In this document: piece by piece, positions 18,963 through 28,170 of the stretch | Layout: every line of letters starts with the position of its first letter | Numbering within the stretch: the first letter of the stretch is position 1 | DNA from: JBIOUF01 sp044866695 | GTDB taxonomy: Bacteria; Actinomycetota; Actinomycetes; Propionibacteriales; Nocardioidaceae | DNA: 40,219 nucleotides | Direction of reading: 5' to 3' | NCBI GenBank assembly: GCA_044866695.1 | Contig: JBIOUF010000046.1 | Span: forward strand, 1 to 40,219 | The notes under the pieces: model-generated | What the model saw: only the letters and a program-made list of their open reading frames with translations | What the model was told of the DNA's origin: nothing | Database searches by the model: none | Translations under genes and position numbers: made by a program

Positions 18963-19246
18963 GCACGACCCCCAACACCGGCTCGGACCCCGACGCGATC
19001 CGCGAAGAGATCGAGCAGACCCGCTCCGACCTCGCCGACACCGTCGACGCGCTGCAGTACAAGATGGACGTGAAGGCGCGGGCGAAGGAGCGGGCCCGCG
19101 CCACCGGCGCCGGGCTGCGCGAGCGCGGCGTGGAGCTGAAGGACCAGGCCACCACCTCCGAGGGCAAGCCGCGCCCCGAGCTGCTGGCCGGCGCCGCCGT
19201 AGTCCTGGCCCTCGTCGTCGCCGTCGTGTGGTGGCGCCGGCGGTGA
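18959..19246 (+). CDS. DUF3618 domain-containing membrane protein
   Basis: This 95-residue protein starts with an acidic segment and the DUF3618 motif DAIREEIEQTRSDLADTVDAL (about 9-29, in two halves), then a basic helical region (KARAKERARATGAGLRERG), and one C-terminal membrane helix (about 70-90, LLAGAAVVLALVVAVVWW) followed by RRR. Function is unknown; association with the membrane beside its coupled holin-X partner is likely. The ATG overlaps the preceding stop, which decides this start over a longer upstream frame. Confidence 0.88.
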   Translation: MSTTPNTGSDPDAIREEIEQTRSDLADTVDALQYKMDVKARAKERARATGAGLRERGVELKDQATTSEGKPRPELLAGAAVVLALVVAVVWWRRR

Positions 19247-19317
19247 GCCGGCCGCGCCGAGACGGCAGTGGTAGGGAACATCGGCGTCGGGAGCGTCGTT
19301 CCACCAGTGTGCGCCCG

Positions 19318-19323
19318 TAGCAT
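19318..19323 (+). promoter_or_regulatory. -10 box for the Bax-inhibitor-like gene
   Basis: TAGCAT would start transcription near 19330, leaving a leader of about 50 bases. The leader contains a GC-rich hairpin (CTCGCGG...CCGCGCGAG, about 19333-19365) and ends with the ribosome binding site GAGGAGA at 19369-19375, 6 bases before the ATG. Confidence 0.4.
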
Positions 19324-19381
19324 GGACGCACGGCTCGCGGTGCCCACAACGGGTGCCGCGCGAGTCCCGAGGAGACTCCTG

Positions 19382-20284
19382 ATGCAGAGCAGCAACCCGG
19401 TGTTCCGACGCGCCGAGGGATTCGGCGGTGCCGACGCCCGGGCGCAGCGGAACCAGACCTACGCCGGCAACGGCATCACCTACCCCGGCTACGACACCCA
19501 CGGCGACACCGCCAGCGGCACGCCCGGCGCGGGCGGCTACCCGGGTGCGCCCGTCGACCCGTACGGCACCGGTCTCGACCAGCGCCGCATGGACATCGAC
19601 TCGGTCGTGCAGAAGACCGGGCTCACCCTCGGCGTCGTGGTGCTGGCCGCGGCGCTCACCTGGGTGCTCTCCGGAGACATCGTCAGCGGCAACACGGTCG
19701 ACACAGACGTCGTCTCGCGGCTCTACCTGTTGTCGATGCTCGGCGCGTTCGGTGGCTTCGCGCTGTCGATGGTGAACTCGTTCAAGCGGGTGGTCAGCCC
19801 GCCGCTGGTCTTGGCGTACGCCGCTCTCCAGGGCGTCTTCATGGGCGCCTTCAGCAAGGTCATGGAGGCCCAGTTCGGCGACGGCATCGTGGTGGGCGCC
19901 GTGGTCGGCACGATCGCCGCGGTGGCCGGCACGCTGGCGGCGTACCGGTTCTTCGACATCAAGGTCGGCGACCGGTTCCGCAAGTTCGTGGTGGCCGCGA
20001 TGTTCGGGTTCGTGGCGCTGGCGCTGCTGGACTTCGTGCTCGGCTTCTTCCACGCCTCGTTCGGCTTCAACGGCTTCGGCACGGTCGGGCTGATCAGCAG
20101 CGTGGTCGGGCTCGGTCTCGGCGTCCTGATGCTGATCTTGGACTTCGACTTCGTCGAGCGCGGCATCGCCGCCGGGCTGCCGGACCGGGAGTCCTGGCGG
20201 GCGGCGTTCGGGCTGACCGTGACCATCATCTGGATCTACATCGAGCTGCTGCGGATCCTCGCGATCTTCAACTCCGGCGACTGA
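19382..20284 (+). CDS. Bax inhibitor-1/YccA family membrane protein
   Basis: This 300-residue integral membrane protein has a Gly/Tyr/Pro-rich cytoplasmic N-terminus (1-70), then seven hydrophobic segments between about 75 and 298, including VVLAAALTWVL, LYLLSMLGAFGGFALSMV, VVGTIAAVAGTLAAY, FVVAAMFGFVALALL and IWIYIELLRILAIF. The segment DFDFVERG with two acidic residues near the sixth helix matches the BI-1 family, whose members include proton/calcium leak channels. The function in actinobacteria is not known. It is monocistronic, with its own promoter and a repeat pair after it. Confidence 0.9.
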   Translation: MQSSNPVFRRAEGFGGADARAQRNQTYAGNGITYPGYDTHGDTASGTPGAGGYPGAPVDPYGTGLDQRRMDIDSVVQKTGLTLGVVVLAAALTWVLSGDIVSGNTVDTDVVSRLYLLSMLGAFGGFALSMVNSFKRVVSPPLVLAYAALQGVFMGAFSKVMEAQFGDGIVVGAVVGTIAAVAGTLAAYRFFDIKVGDRFRKFVVAAMFGFVALALLDFVLGFFHASFGFNGFGTVGLISSVVGLGLGVLMLILDFDFVERGIAAGLPDRESWRAAFGLTVTIIWIYIELLRILAIFNSGD

Positions 20285-20336
20285 CCCCGGCAACTCGCCC
20301 GCGCCCCCAGCGTCGCGCAGTCCCTCGTCGAGGGTC

Positions 20337-20380
20337 GAGCCGTCAATCTTGGTGGGTCGAGCCGTCAATGTTGGTGGGCC
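20337..20380 (+). repeat. 22-bp intergenic repeat, locus 4 (two units)
   Basis: Two direct units (20337-20358 with AATCTTGG, 20359-20380 with AATGTTGG) occupy the 130-bp gap between two convergent genes, the Bax-inhibitor-like and SGNH hydrolase genes. They end 34 bp before the SGNH hydrolase stop. Confidence 0.9.
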
Positions 20381-20414
20381 GGTGGCGGCCGGCATCGCGA
20401 GTGCGTACGGCGGG

Positions 20415-21473
20415 TCAGGCCCCCGCGGTCTCGGCGACCCGGTCGTCCTGGTCGCCTGGGTCGGCGGCCCCTTCGGGTGCCTCGTGCGGCGTCTCGAGGT
20501 CGGTCTCGGGCTGGCGCCGGCGCCGACGCAGCTGCACGAACCGGCCCCACGGCACGCCGCCCTGCGGTGCCTTGCCGGCCGGCTCGACCTCCACGCCCGG
20601 AGTGCGGGCAGCCTCGACGGCCGCCTTGGAGATCGGCAGGACGCCCTCGCCGCGCTGGGCCTCCAGCGGCGCCTCGTCGTCGGGGACCACGCCGAGCGCC
20701 GCCAGCGTGCTGGGCAACAGCACGGAGGTGAGCCGGGAGTAGCCGGCCACCGAAGGGTGGAACCGGTCCGGCCCGAAGAGCACCTCGGCGAGGTGCTGGA
20801 ACTCGGGGCCCAGGATCGAGGCCAGGGACACCGTCCGGCCACCGGACTCGACGACCGCGATGGTCTGCGCCGCCGCGAGCCGCTGGCTCCACGCCCGGGC
20901 CAGCTGGCGCAGCGGCGGGGGCAGCGGTTCGATCGTGCCGAGGTCGGGGCAGGTGCCGACGACCACCTCGACCCCGGCGTTCCGCAGCCGGACCACCCCC
21001 TCGCGCAGCAGCCGCACGGACTGCGCGGGGCGGACGGCGTGGGTCACGTCGTTGGCGCCGACCAGGATGACCGCGACGTGGGGCTCCATGGGGAGCACCT
21101 TGTCGACCTGGGCGGCGAGGTCCTTGCTCTGGGCTCCCACGAACGCGACCGACGAGAGGTAGCAGCGCCGTCCGGTCGCCTCCGAGACCCCCGACGCGAG
21201 CCGCGCACCGGGAGTCTCCTCGACGCGCTCCACGCCGTAGCCGGCCGCCGACGAGTCGCCGAGGAGGGCGACCTTGACCGGCGGGCCGGGCCGGGCCAGC
21301 CCGTACCAGCCGGTGGGTGCGGGAGGGTCGCCGTCGGCGTTGCCGATGGTGCGCCGGGCCAGCGTCGCCTCGGCCCGCAGCACCCCGTAGAGCGAGGCGC
21401 CGAGCAGCGACAAGCCGCCCCCGCCGTACGCGGCGGCGGCGACCAGGCGCTTCGCTGCCTCCGCGCTGCCCAC
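20415..21473 (-). CDS. SGNH/GDSL hydrolase family protein, membrane-anchored
   Basis: This 352-residue serine hydrolase probably cleaves esters such as acyl groups on lipids or glycans. A hydrophobic N-terminus (about 8-35) could be a signal anchor that places the enzyme outside. Block I is GDSSAAGYG (72-80) with the nucleophile Ser, block III is GANDVTHAV, and block V is DRFHPSVAGY with the catalytic Asp and His. The C-terminal 80 residues are charged and low in complexity. The frame is open for a further 1.7 kb upstream, but antisense to cbs; the GTG at 21473 is chosen because TACAGT lies 6 bases before it. It is divergent from cbs across an 84-bp element. Confidence 0.88.
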   Translation of the reverse strand: MGSAEAAKRLVAAAAYGGGGLSLLGASLYGVLRAEATLARRTIGNADGDPPAPTGWYGLARPGPPVKVALLGDSSAAGYGVERVEETPGARLASGVSEATGRRCYLSSVAFVGAQSKDLAAQVDKVLPMEPHVAVILVGANDVTHAVRPAQSVRLLREGVVRLRNAGVEVVVGTCPDLGTIEPLPPPLRQLARAWSQRLAAAQTIAVVESGGRTVSLASILGPEFQHLAEVLFGPDRFHPSVAGYSRLTSVLLPSTLAALGVVPDDEAPLEAQRGEGVLPISKAAVEAARTPGVEVEPAGKAPQGGVPWGRFVQLRRRRRQPETDLETPHEAPEGAADPGDQDDRVAETAGA

Positions 21474-21479
21474 CCCATC

Positions 21480-21485
21480 ACTGTA
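21480..21485 (-). promoter_or_regulatory. -10 box, probable leaderless promoter for the SGNH hydrolase
   Basis: On the minus strand TACAGT is followed by GATGGG and then the GTG start at 21473. There is no ribosome binding site. The 84-bp element begins 41 bp further upstream. Confidence 0.5.
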
Positions 21486-21526
21486 CAAATCGGCGGGATG
21501 CCGCCGGGGGGATTCCGCGAGCAGCG

Positions 21527-21610
21527 TTGTGGCCGAAGACTGCACGCGACACGCCGGCGAGAGCGTCGTACGCGGCCACTTTGGGCAGATCGTGCAGCCA
21601 TCGGCCACAA
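21527..21610. repeat. 84-bp inverted-repeat element, copy 2
   Basis: It is exactly 84 bp like the other copies. The ends are TTGTGGCCGAAG (21527-21538, two changes) and CATCGGCCACAA (21599-21610). Its interior is more diverged, but the GTGCAGCCATCGG right arm and a central GGCCAC box are shared. It lies between the divergent SGNH hydrolase and cbs genes, 48 and 46 bp from promoter-proximal start codons... measured from its ends the gaps to the start codons are 53 and 46 bp. Confidence 0.85.
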
Positions 21611-21643
21611 CCAGCCCGACTGCCCGCGCGGACCGCACCGACC

Positions 21644-21649
21644 TAGACT
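21644..21649 (+). promoter_or_regulatory. -10 box, probable leaderless promoter for cbs
   Basis: TAGACT is followed by 7 bases and the GTG at 21657, so the transcript should begin at the start codon. The box lies exactly 33 bp after the right end of the 84-bp element. Confidence 0.55.
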
Positions 21650-21656
21650 CGCCAGC

Positions 21657-23033
<1,377 letters not shown>

Positions 23034-23040
23034 GCCTCGG

Positions 23041-23832
23041 GTGCCGCCCGCCCCCGACGTCGCTCCCGGCGTCCTGGCGCTGCTGGCGCTGGCCGCCTTC
23101 GCCGCCGGGTTCGTCGACGCGGTGGTGGGCGGCGGCGGGCTGATCCAGCTGCCGGCCCTGGTGCTCTGGCTTCCGGCCGCCTCCCCGGTGCAGGTCCTGG
23201 CGACCAACAAGCTGGCCAGCATCTGCGGCACGACGGTGAGCTCGGTGACCTACTACCGACGGGTGCGTCCGCATCCGGGCACGTTCGTGCCGCTGATGGC
23301 CCTGGCGTTCCTCGGCTCGATGCTGGGCGCGCTGCTGGCCGGGCACATCCCCGCCTCGGCGTTCGACCCGATCGTGCTGGTCGTCCTGGTGGTCGTGGGC
23401 GCCTACGTGCTGATGCGGCCCGGGCTCGGGGAGGCGACCGAGCTCCGGTTCAGCGGGCACAAGCACACCGCCGCGGCCATGGCGACCGGCTTCGTGATCG
23501 GCGTGTACGACGGGGCGCTGGGGCCGGGCACCGGGTCGTTCTTCGTGTTCACCCTCGTCGGCCTGCTCGGCTACTCCTTTCTCGAGGCGTCGGCGAAGGC
23601 GCGCATGGCGAACTGGGCGACCAACCTGGCCGCCCTCGTGGTGTTCGTCCCCCAGGGGGCGGTGCTGTGGGCCATCGGGCTGGTGATGGGCGGATGCAAC
23701 CTGGCCGGCGGCTACCTCGGCGCGCGCGTGGCCGTCGCCAAGGGCGCTCGGTTCGTGCGGGTGTTCTTCGTCGTGGTGGTCAGCGGGTTCGTCGTCCGCA
23801 TCGGCGGGGAGGTGATCGGTCTGTGGGGCTGA
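23041..23832 (+). CDS. TauE/SafE family permease (sulfite or organosulfonate exporter family)
   Basis: This 263-residue membrane protein has about eight hydrophobic helices in two repeats, each with the family motif: AAFAAGFVDAVVGGGGLIQLPAL near the start (split here for reading as AAGFVDAVVGGGG) and ATGFVIGVYDGALGPGTGSF in the middle. TauE/SafE proteins move sulfite, sulfoacetate or related anions; substrates of individual members are rarely known. It starts 7 bp after cbs, so a link to sulfur metabolism is plausible but inferred. It is convergent with a small coiled-coil gene, with only 16 bp between stops. Confidence 0.9.
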   Translation: MPPAPDVAPGVLALLALAAFAAGFVDAVVGGGGLIQLPALVLWLPAASPVQVLATNKLASICGTTVSSVTYYRRVRPHPGTFVPLMALAFLGSMLGALLAGHIPASAFDPIVLVVLVVVGAYVLMRPGLGEATELRFSGHKHTAAAMATGFVIGVYDGALGPGTGSFFVFTLVGLLGYSFLEASAKARMANWATNLAALVVFVPQGAVLWAIGLVMGGCNLAGGYLGARVAVAKGARFVRVFFVVVVSGFVVRIGGEVIGLWG

Positions 23833-23848
23833 CGTCTGTGGGGCTGGC

Positions 23849-24262
23849 TCAGCCGGGGGTCGGTTCGGACCGCGGCGGCTGCGCCGTACCGCTCGCCGTG
23901 CCCGTGCTGCTCGTCCCGTCGGGGTCCAGCTCGTCGGCCTGGCGGACCGTCTCGGCGTGCCGGGAGCGGTACTCCACGGCGGTGCTGGCCGCGTCGCCGG
24001 CCTCCGCCTCGAGCCGCTCGGCGCGGGCCTGCCGCTCCTCGGCCTCCGCGCGCGCGGCCCTGGCCCGGGCGGCCGCCTCCTCGGCCGCGGCGGTGCGACG
24101 CTGCACCCCCGACTCGAGCCCCGTGGCCTGCTCGCGCAGCTCCGCGGCCCGCTGCCGGCGCTGCTCGGCCCGCTTCCTGCGCGCCATCGTCCAGGCGACG
24201 GCGGCAAGGGCCAGCAGCACCACCAGGGCGACCGCGAGCCAGATCCAGGTTGACGCGTCCAT
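23849..24262 (-). CDS. Hypothetical membrane-anchored coiled-coil protein
   Basis: No family is recognised. The 137-residue product has one N-terminal membrane helix (about 5-24, WIWLAVALVVLLALAAVAW), then a basic patch ARRKRAEQRRQR and a long Ala/Glu/Arg helix (about 30-105) with strong coiled-coil character, ending in a Ser/Thr/Pro-rich tail. Such proteins are often envelope-linked scaffolds. The ATG at 24262 is chosen because the membrane helix starts right after it and GAGGAGT precedes it; a longer frame reaches 24322. It is divergent from the FMN-binding enzyme gene. Confidence 0.7.
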   Translation of the reverse strand: MDASTWIWLAVALVVLLALAAVAWTMARRKRAEQRRQRAAELREQATGLESGVQRRTAAAEEAAARARAARAEAEERQARAERLEAEAGDAASTAVEYRSRHAETVRQADELDPDGTSSTGTASGTAQPPRSEPTPG

Positions 24263-24381
24263 CTCTCGTGACTCCTCGAATTGGGGTACGACGGGGCCGG
24301 TACCCGGAGTGGGCCGGGACAAAACGACCGTTTCGCAGCCCCGGGGGTAGCCGGACCGTCTCCGCGGGGTACCACGAGTCC

Positions 24382-25953
24382 ATGGACTGGTCCCGCGTGG
24401 TCAAGGCGCTCCCGGCCGTCGTCGCCGCCGGCGTCGCCGCACACGACATGCTGCAGCGCAAGCACTCGATCCTGCGCACCTACCCGGTGGTCGGGCACGG
24501 CCGCTTCATGCTGGAGAGGGTCGGCCCCGAGCTGCGGCAGTACATCGTCACCGACAACAACTCCGAGCGTCCGTTCAGCCGCGACCAGCGCCGCTGGGTC
24601 TACGCCTCGGCCAAGCTGGAGAACAACTACTTCGGCTTCGGCAGCGACAACGACGTCGAGAACACCGACGGCTACCCGATCATCAAGCACCGGACCTTCT
24701 CCGACGTGGTGCCGCCGTCGCACCCCCGGGCCGGAGAGGAGGTGGCGCTGCCGTCGGCGAAGGTGCTCGGCGGTCCGCGCCGGCGCGCCCGCGCGTTCCG
24801 CCCGGCCTCGCTGGTGAACATCTCGGCGATGAGCTTCGGCTCGCTCTCCGCCGCGGCCGTCGAGTCGCTGAACCGTGGCGCGGCCCTGGCCGGCTGCATG
24901 CACAACACCGGCGAGGGCGGGCTGTCCCCGTTCCACCGCAACGGCGGCGACCTGGTGTTCCAGATCGGCACGGCGTACTTCGGCTGCCGCGACGAGCACG
25001 GCCGCTTCGATCTCCGGCGACTCCAGGAGCTGGTGGCCGGCGCTCCGGTCAAGGCGATCGAGGTCAAGCTCAGCCAAGGGGCCAAGCCCGGCCTCGGGGG
25101 CCATCTGCCCGGCGCCAAGGTGACCTCGCAGATCGCCGAGATCCGGGGCATCCCCATGGGCAAGGACTGCATCAGCCCGTCGCGGCACGCGGAGTTCTCC
25201 GACGTCGACTCGATGCTGGACTGGGTCGAGATGGTCGCCGGGGAGACCGGGCTGCCGGTGGGCATCAAGTCCGCCGTCGGCGACCAGGCCTTCTGGGAGG
25301 AGCTGGTGAGGCTGATGGCCCGCGGCGACCGCGGCGTGGACTTCGTCACGGTCGACGGCGGGGAAGGCGGCACCGGCGCGGCCCCGCTGGTGTTCTCCGA
25401 CTCCGTCGCGCTGCCGTTCCGGGTCGGTTTCGCCCGCGTGTACGCCGCGTTCGCCCGGGCCGGGATCGCCGACCGGGTGACCTTCGTGGGCAGCGGCAAG
25501 CTCGGCCTGCCCGACAACGCCATCGTCGCGCTGGCCCTGGGCTGCGACATGGTGAACGTGGCCCGGGAGGCGATGTTCGCCGTCGGGTGCATCCAGGCGC
25601 AGAAGTGCCACACCGACCACTGCCCCACCGGCGTCGCCACCCAGAACAGGTGGCTGGCCCGCGGCGTCGACCCCACCTTGAAGTCCCTGCGCGTCGCCAA
25701 CTACGTCAAGACGCTGCGCCGCGACCTGCTCAAGGTGGCCGAGGCCTGCGGCGTCGCCCATCCGGCCCTGGTCGACGCCGACGACGTGGAGGTGCTCTAC
25801 GGCACCAACACCGCCCGCCCGCTCCGCGAGGTGCACGGATACCAGCCCGGGTGGGGGACCGTCGGGGAGGACCTCGCCCGGGAGGTCACCCGGCTGATGT
25901 CCGGCGCCCCCGAGGGCGGGTCGGCCCCCGCCTCCGAGCACGCGAAGGCCTGA
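24382..25953 (+). CDS. FMN-binding glutamate synthase family protein
   Basis: This 523-residue protein resembles the FMN/Fe-S synthase domain of glutamate synthase without the glutaminase part. A hydrophobic N-terminus (KALPAVVAAGVAAHDML) is followed by the TIM-barrel with NISAMSFGSLSAAAVESLNRGA (in two parts, about 150), HNTGEGGLSPFH (about 174), KLSQGAKPGLGGHLPG (about 230), VTVDGGEGGTGAAP (about 325) and the cluster loop CIQAQKCHTDHCPTG (about 403-417), whose three Cys bind a 3Fe-4S cluster. Such stand-alone proteins may oxidise or aminate 2-oxo acids, but the reaction is not settled. The ATG at 24382 fits family members; the frame opens earlier at 24250. Confidence 0.88.
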   Translation: MDWSRVVKALPAVVAAGVAAHDMLQRKHSILRTYPVVGHGRFMLERVGPELRQYIVTDNNSERPFSRDQRRWVYASAKLENNYFGFGSDNDVENTDGYPIIKHRTFSDVVPPSHPRAGEEVALPSAKVLGGPRRRARAFRPASLVNISAMSFGSLSAAAVESLNRGAALAGCMHNTGEGGLSPFHRNGGDLVFQIGTAYFGCRDEHGRFDLRRLQELVAGAPVKAIEVKLSQGAKPGLGGHLPGAKVTSQIAEIRGIPMGKDCISPSRHAEFSDVDSMLDWVEMVAGETGLPVGIKSAVGDQAFWEELVRLMARGDRGVDFVTVDGGEGGTGAAPLVFSDSVALPFRVGFARVYAAFARAGIADRVTFVGSGKLGLPDNAIVALALGCDMVNVAREAMFAVGCIQAQKCHTDHCPTGVATQNRWLARGVDPTLKSLRVANYVKTLRRDLLKVAEACGVAHPALVDADDVEVLYGTNTARPLREVHGYQPGWGTVGEDLAREVTRLMSGAPEGGSAPASEHAKA

Positions 25954-25984
25954 CCCCCGGCTGGCCCCGACCCCCTTGGTGGCC

Positions 25985-26072
25985 GAGCCGTCAGTCTTGG
26001 TGGGTCGAGCCGTCAGTCTTGGTGGGTCGAGCCGTCAGTCTCGGTGGGTCGAGTCGCAGTGCCGGCGGGGTG
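25985..26072 (+). repeat. 22-bp intergenic repeat array, locus 5 (three units plus a degenerate fourth)
   Basis: Units start at 25985, 26007 and 26029, all with the AGTCTTGG (or AGTCTCGG) variant. A degenerate fourth begins at 26051 and a partial unit (TTGGTGGCC) precedes the first. The array fills the 138-bp gap between two convergent genes. All units share a variant that is rare elsewhere, so this array was probably homogenised by unit duplication. Confidence 0.9.
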
Positions 26073-26091
26073 GCAGGACCGGTGCGTGGGG

Positions 26092-26754
26092 TCAGCCGTG
26101 CGGCCGCCGCAGAGCGGCGACGACGCCGGCGAACATCGTCGCCTTGATCGCACCCAGGGTGGCGCGGTCCTTGCCGGCCAGGTCGCGCACCAGTCGTTCG
26201 GCGACCTCCGCCAGCGCCTCGGCGCTCCCGACGGCGTCGACCAGCCCGGCGGCGCGCGCCTCCGGCCCGCCGAACCGGCGGCCGGTCGTCATGGCGTCGA
26301 CCGCTGACCGGGCGGTCAGCTTGGACATGACGAGCGCGGCCATCCCCGGAGTGAACGGGATCCCGATGTCCACCTCGGGGAAGCAGAGGTAGCCACGGTC
26401 CTCGCGCATGACCCGGTGGTCGTGGGCCATCGCCAGCAGGGCGCCGGCGCCGAAGGCGTGCCCGTTGACCGCCGCGACCGTCGGCACCGGAAGGGTCAGC
26501 ACGCGCCGGAGGATCACCTGCACGCGGTCGATGTATGACCCCAGAGCCTCCGGGTGGGCGCCGAGCCAGTCCAGGTCGAGGCCGTTGGAGTAGAACCTGC
26601 CCGAGCCCACGGTGACCAGCGCGACCGGTCCGGCCGAGTCCGCGACCGCGTCGAGACCGGCCTCCAACGAGCCCAGCCAGTCGGGCGAGAAGCGGTTCTC
26701 GTCGCCCCCCAGGTCAAGGGTCCAGATCGGTCCGTCCTGCCTCAGGCCGGGCAC
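26092..26754 (-). CDS. Enoyl-CoA hydratase/isomerase family protein
   Basis: This 220-residue crotonase-fold protein acts on acyl-CoA substrates, as a hydratase, isomerase or related enzyme. GSGRFYSNGLDLDWL (about 51-65) forms the first part of the oxyanion hole, and PVPTVAAVNGHAFGAGALLAMAHDHR (about 88-113, in parts) the second. The usual catalytic glutamates of hydratase are not both evident: the position after GHAFGAG reads ALLAMAHDHRV, and FPEVDIGIPF follows as in plant-type delta3,delta2-enoyl-CoA isomerase-like proteins. Isomerase activity is therefore a reasonable guess. The GTG start has a strong AGGAGG 5 bases upstream. The gene stands alone between a repeat array and a decayed region. 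Confidence 0.87.
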   Translation of the reverse strand: MPGLRQDGPIWTLDLGGDENRFSPDWLGSLEAGLDAVADSAGPVALVTVGSGRFYSNGLDLDWLGAHPEALGSYIDRVQVILRRVLTLPVPTVAAVNGHAFGAGALLAMAHDHRVMREDRGYLCFPEVDIGIPFTPGMAALVMSKLTARSAVDAMTTGRRFGGPEARAAGLVDAVGSAEALAEVAERLVRDLAGKDRATLGAIKATMFAGVVAALRRPHG

Positions 26755-26786
26755 CGCACCTCCTTTGGGGTGAGGGACCCGAGTAT

Positions 26787-26850
26787 GCGTGACAGCGGTA
26801 GGCGTACGGGTTCTTGGCGAGGTGCTGCTGATCGTCAGGTCCCGGCGTGG
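26787..26850 (-). pseudogene. Remnant of an msrA 3' end
   Basis: About 64 bp match the last part of msrA at 27451-27512, with roughly ten substitutions and a 2-bp indel. Translated on the minus strand it gives QQHLAKNPYAYRCHA, against QQYLAKNPYGYRCHA in the intact gene. Nothing upstream of this stretch resembles the rest of msrA, so it is a fragment. It forms a direct repeat with intact msrA around the two small minus-strand genes between them. Confidence 0.75.
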
Positions 26851-26862
26851 TCCGCGCGAGCG

Positions 26863-27045
26863 TCACGCGGGCTGCTGGTGGCTGTCCGTCACCGCGAGGT
26901 CACTACGAGCGTTGGCGATCGCGAGAAGCGCTGCGGATGGCTTCTGCCCGCGCTCGAGCATGCGGCGAACCTTCATCTGAGCGGCCTTCACCTCGGCGGG
27001 AGTGACATAGGTGGCGGTGTCCCCGGGAACTCGCCGGTCAACCAT
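26863..27045 (-). CDS. Small hypothetical protein
   Basis: Not recognised. The 60-residue product begins MVDRRVPGDTATYVTPAEV and continues with a basic helical region KAAQMKVRRMLERGQKP, then SAALLAIANARSDLAVTDS. The ATG overlaps the end of the frameshifted gene upstream by 8 bp (ATGGTTGA), the kind of coupling seen in two-gene cassettes such as toxin-antitoxin pairs, but neither product resembles a known toxin. Its base composition is less GC-rich than the neighbours. It lies between the two msrA 3' ends. Confidence 0.5.
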   Translation of the reverse strand: MVDRRVPGDTATYVTPAEVKAAQMKVRRMLERGQKPSAALLAIANARSDLAVTDSHQQPA

Positions 27046-27348
27046 CCTCAACCACCTTCACCTCGTAGTTGCCCGTTTCGTCAGGGTACTCGCCGACCAC
27101 GGCGGTCGGCTCAGACAGGATCGCTTCCAGCACCGCGTCCAGATGCCTTGGTCCTCGTCCTGGAGCATGGTCGGCTTCGACCTGTTGAGGGCGTCCAGGA
27201 CCGACAGGGCTACCAGCCGCTCATCGTCGGTCTGGGCGCTCGACTTGTCGGCCGCCCATCGCACCATCCGCATCGACTCCTCGCGGCGGCGCCACGGGTC
27301 GAGCTGCCCAGCCGCGTTTCGCGCGCCGGCGAGCCATGCGGCGAGCAC
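27038..27348 (-). pseudogene. Frameshifted small hypothetical gene
   Basis: From GTG 27348 one frame with high GC at third positions reads AAWLAGARNAAGQLDPWRR and RLVALSVLDALNRSKPTMLQ through DEDQG. Near 27150 this quality of coding signal moves to another frame, HLDAVLEAILSEPTAVVGEY followed by PDETGNYEVKVVEDG and TGA at 27038. Restoring one base would join both into about 104 residues. The frame is blocked by a stop just upstream of 27348, so the 5' end may also be missing. No family is recognised. It could be a real pseudogene or a sequencing error. Confidence 0.55.
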
Positions 27349-27416
27349 CGCCGACGCCTTGGCTCATGGTCCATCCGGCTATGGCCGGTCGGTGAGGAGG
27401 CCTGTCCCTCAGCGTC

Positions 27417-28064
27417 CTAGGCGTCGGCGGGGAAGGGCACTCCGGTCCTGGCGTGACAGCGGTAGCCGTACGGGTTCTTCGCGAGGTACTGCTGATGGTG
27501 GTCCTCGGCGTAGTAGTACGCCGGCGCGGGGCGGATCTCGGTGGTGATCTCACCCAGGCCGTGGCCGTCCAGGGCGTGCTGGTACGTCGCCCGCAGCCGC
27601 TGCGCCACGTCGGCCTGCTCCGGCGTCGTGGTGTAGATGGCCGAGCGGTACTGCGTGCCCACGTCGTTGCCCTGTCGCATCCCCTGTGTCGGGTCGTGGA
27701 TCTCGAAGAAGGTGCGGACCAGGTCGGCGTACGACACCCGCGCCGGGTCGTAGACGACGCGGACGGCCTCGGTGTGCCCGGTGCGGCCGGTGCAGACCTG
27801 CTCGTACGACGGGTGTGGGGTGTGCCCGCCGGCGTACCCGACCGACGTCGACCACACCCCCGGGACCTGCCAGAAGACCTCCTCGGCACCCCAGAAGCAG
27901 CCCAGCCCGAACACCGCCACGTCCAGGCCGTCCGGGACCTCGTCGGTGACCAGCGGAGCGTCCAGCACCACGTGCCGCTCGGCCAGCGGGAACCACCGCT
28001 CGGTGGCCCCGGCCGGCGCCTCGTCGGCGGTCGGCAGCGTGGTCTTGTGGCGGGAGAACAGCAC
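27417..28064 (-). CDS. msrA: Peptide-methionine (S)-S-oxide reductase MsrA
   Basis: MsrA reduces methionine S-sulfoxide in proteins and free methionine, repairing oxidative damage with thioredoxin or mycoredoxin as reductant. The 215-residue protein has the catalytic motif GLGCFWGAEE with nucleophile Cys56, VGYAGG, YEQVCTGRTGHTEAV, and a C-terminal YRCHARTG that supplies a possible resolving Cys. The GTG at 28064 is preferred because AGGAG lies 7 bases upstream; the longer open frame overlaps the metB promoter. It is divergent from metB. A diverged copy of its last 60 bp lies 660 bp downstream. Confidence 0.95.
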   Translation of the reverse strand: MLFSRHKTTLPTADEAPAGATERWFPLAERHVVLDAPLVTDEVPDGLDVAVFGLGCFWGAEEVFWQVPGVWSTSVGYAGGHTPHPSYEQVCTGRTGHTEAVRVVYDPARVSYADLVRTFFEIHDPTQGMRQGNDVGTQYRSAIYTTTPEQADVAQRLRATYQHALDGHGLGEITTEIRPAPAYYYAEDHHQQYLAKNPYGYRCHARTGVPFPADA

Positions 28065-28158
28065 GGTCGGCTCCTGAGTGGTCGAGGGTTCACCTGCTGC
28101 AACGCGGCGAGGCGGGAACCTGTTCCGAGGAGTGAGCCAGGAGGTCGCGGCTCGTGGG

Positions 28159-28164
28159 TAGTGT
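28159..28164 (+). promoter_or_regulatory. -10 box, probable leaderless promoter for metB
   Basis: TAGTGT is followed by 6 bases (GCCGGG) and the GTG start at 28171, with no ribosome binding site in that interval. This gap to the start fits leaderless transcription. Confidence 0.5.
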
Positions 28165-28170
28165 GCCGGG

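Noticed and set aside
23819..23846. Direct repeat of GTCTGTGGGGCTG around the TauE stop codon
   Set aside because: A single local 15-bp duplication with no copies elsewhere; simple slippage explains it.
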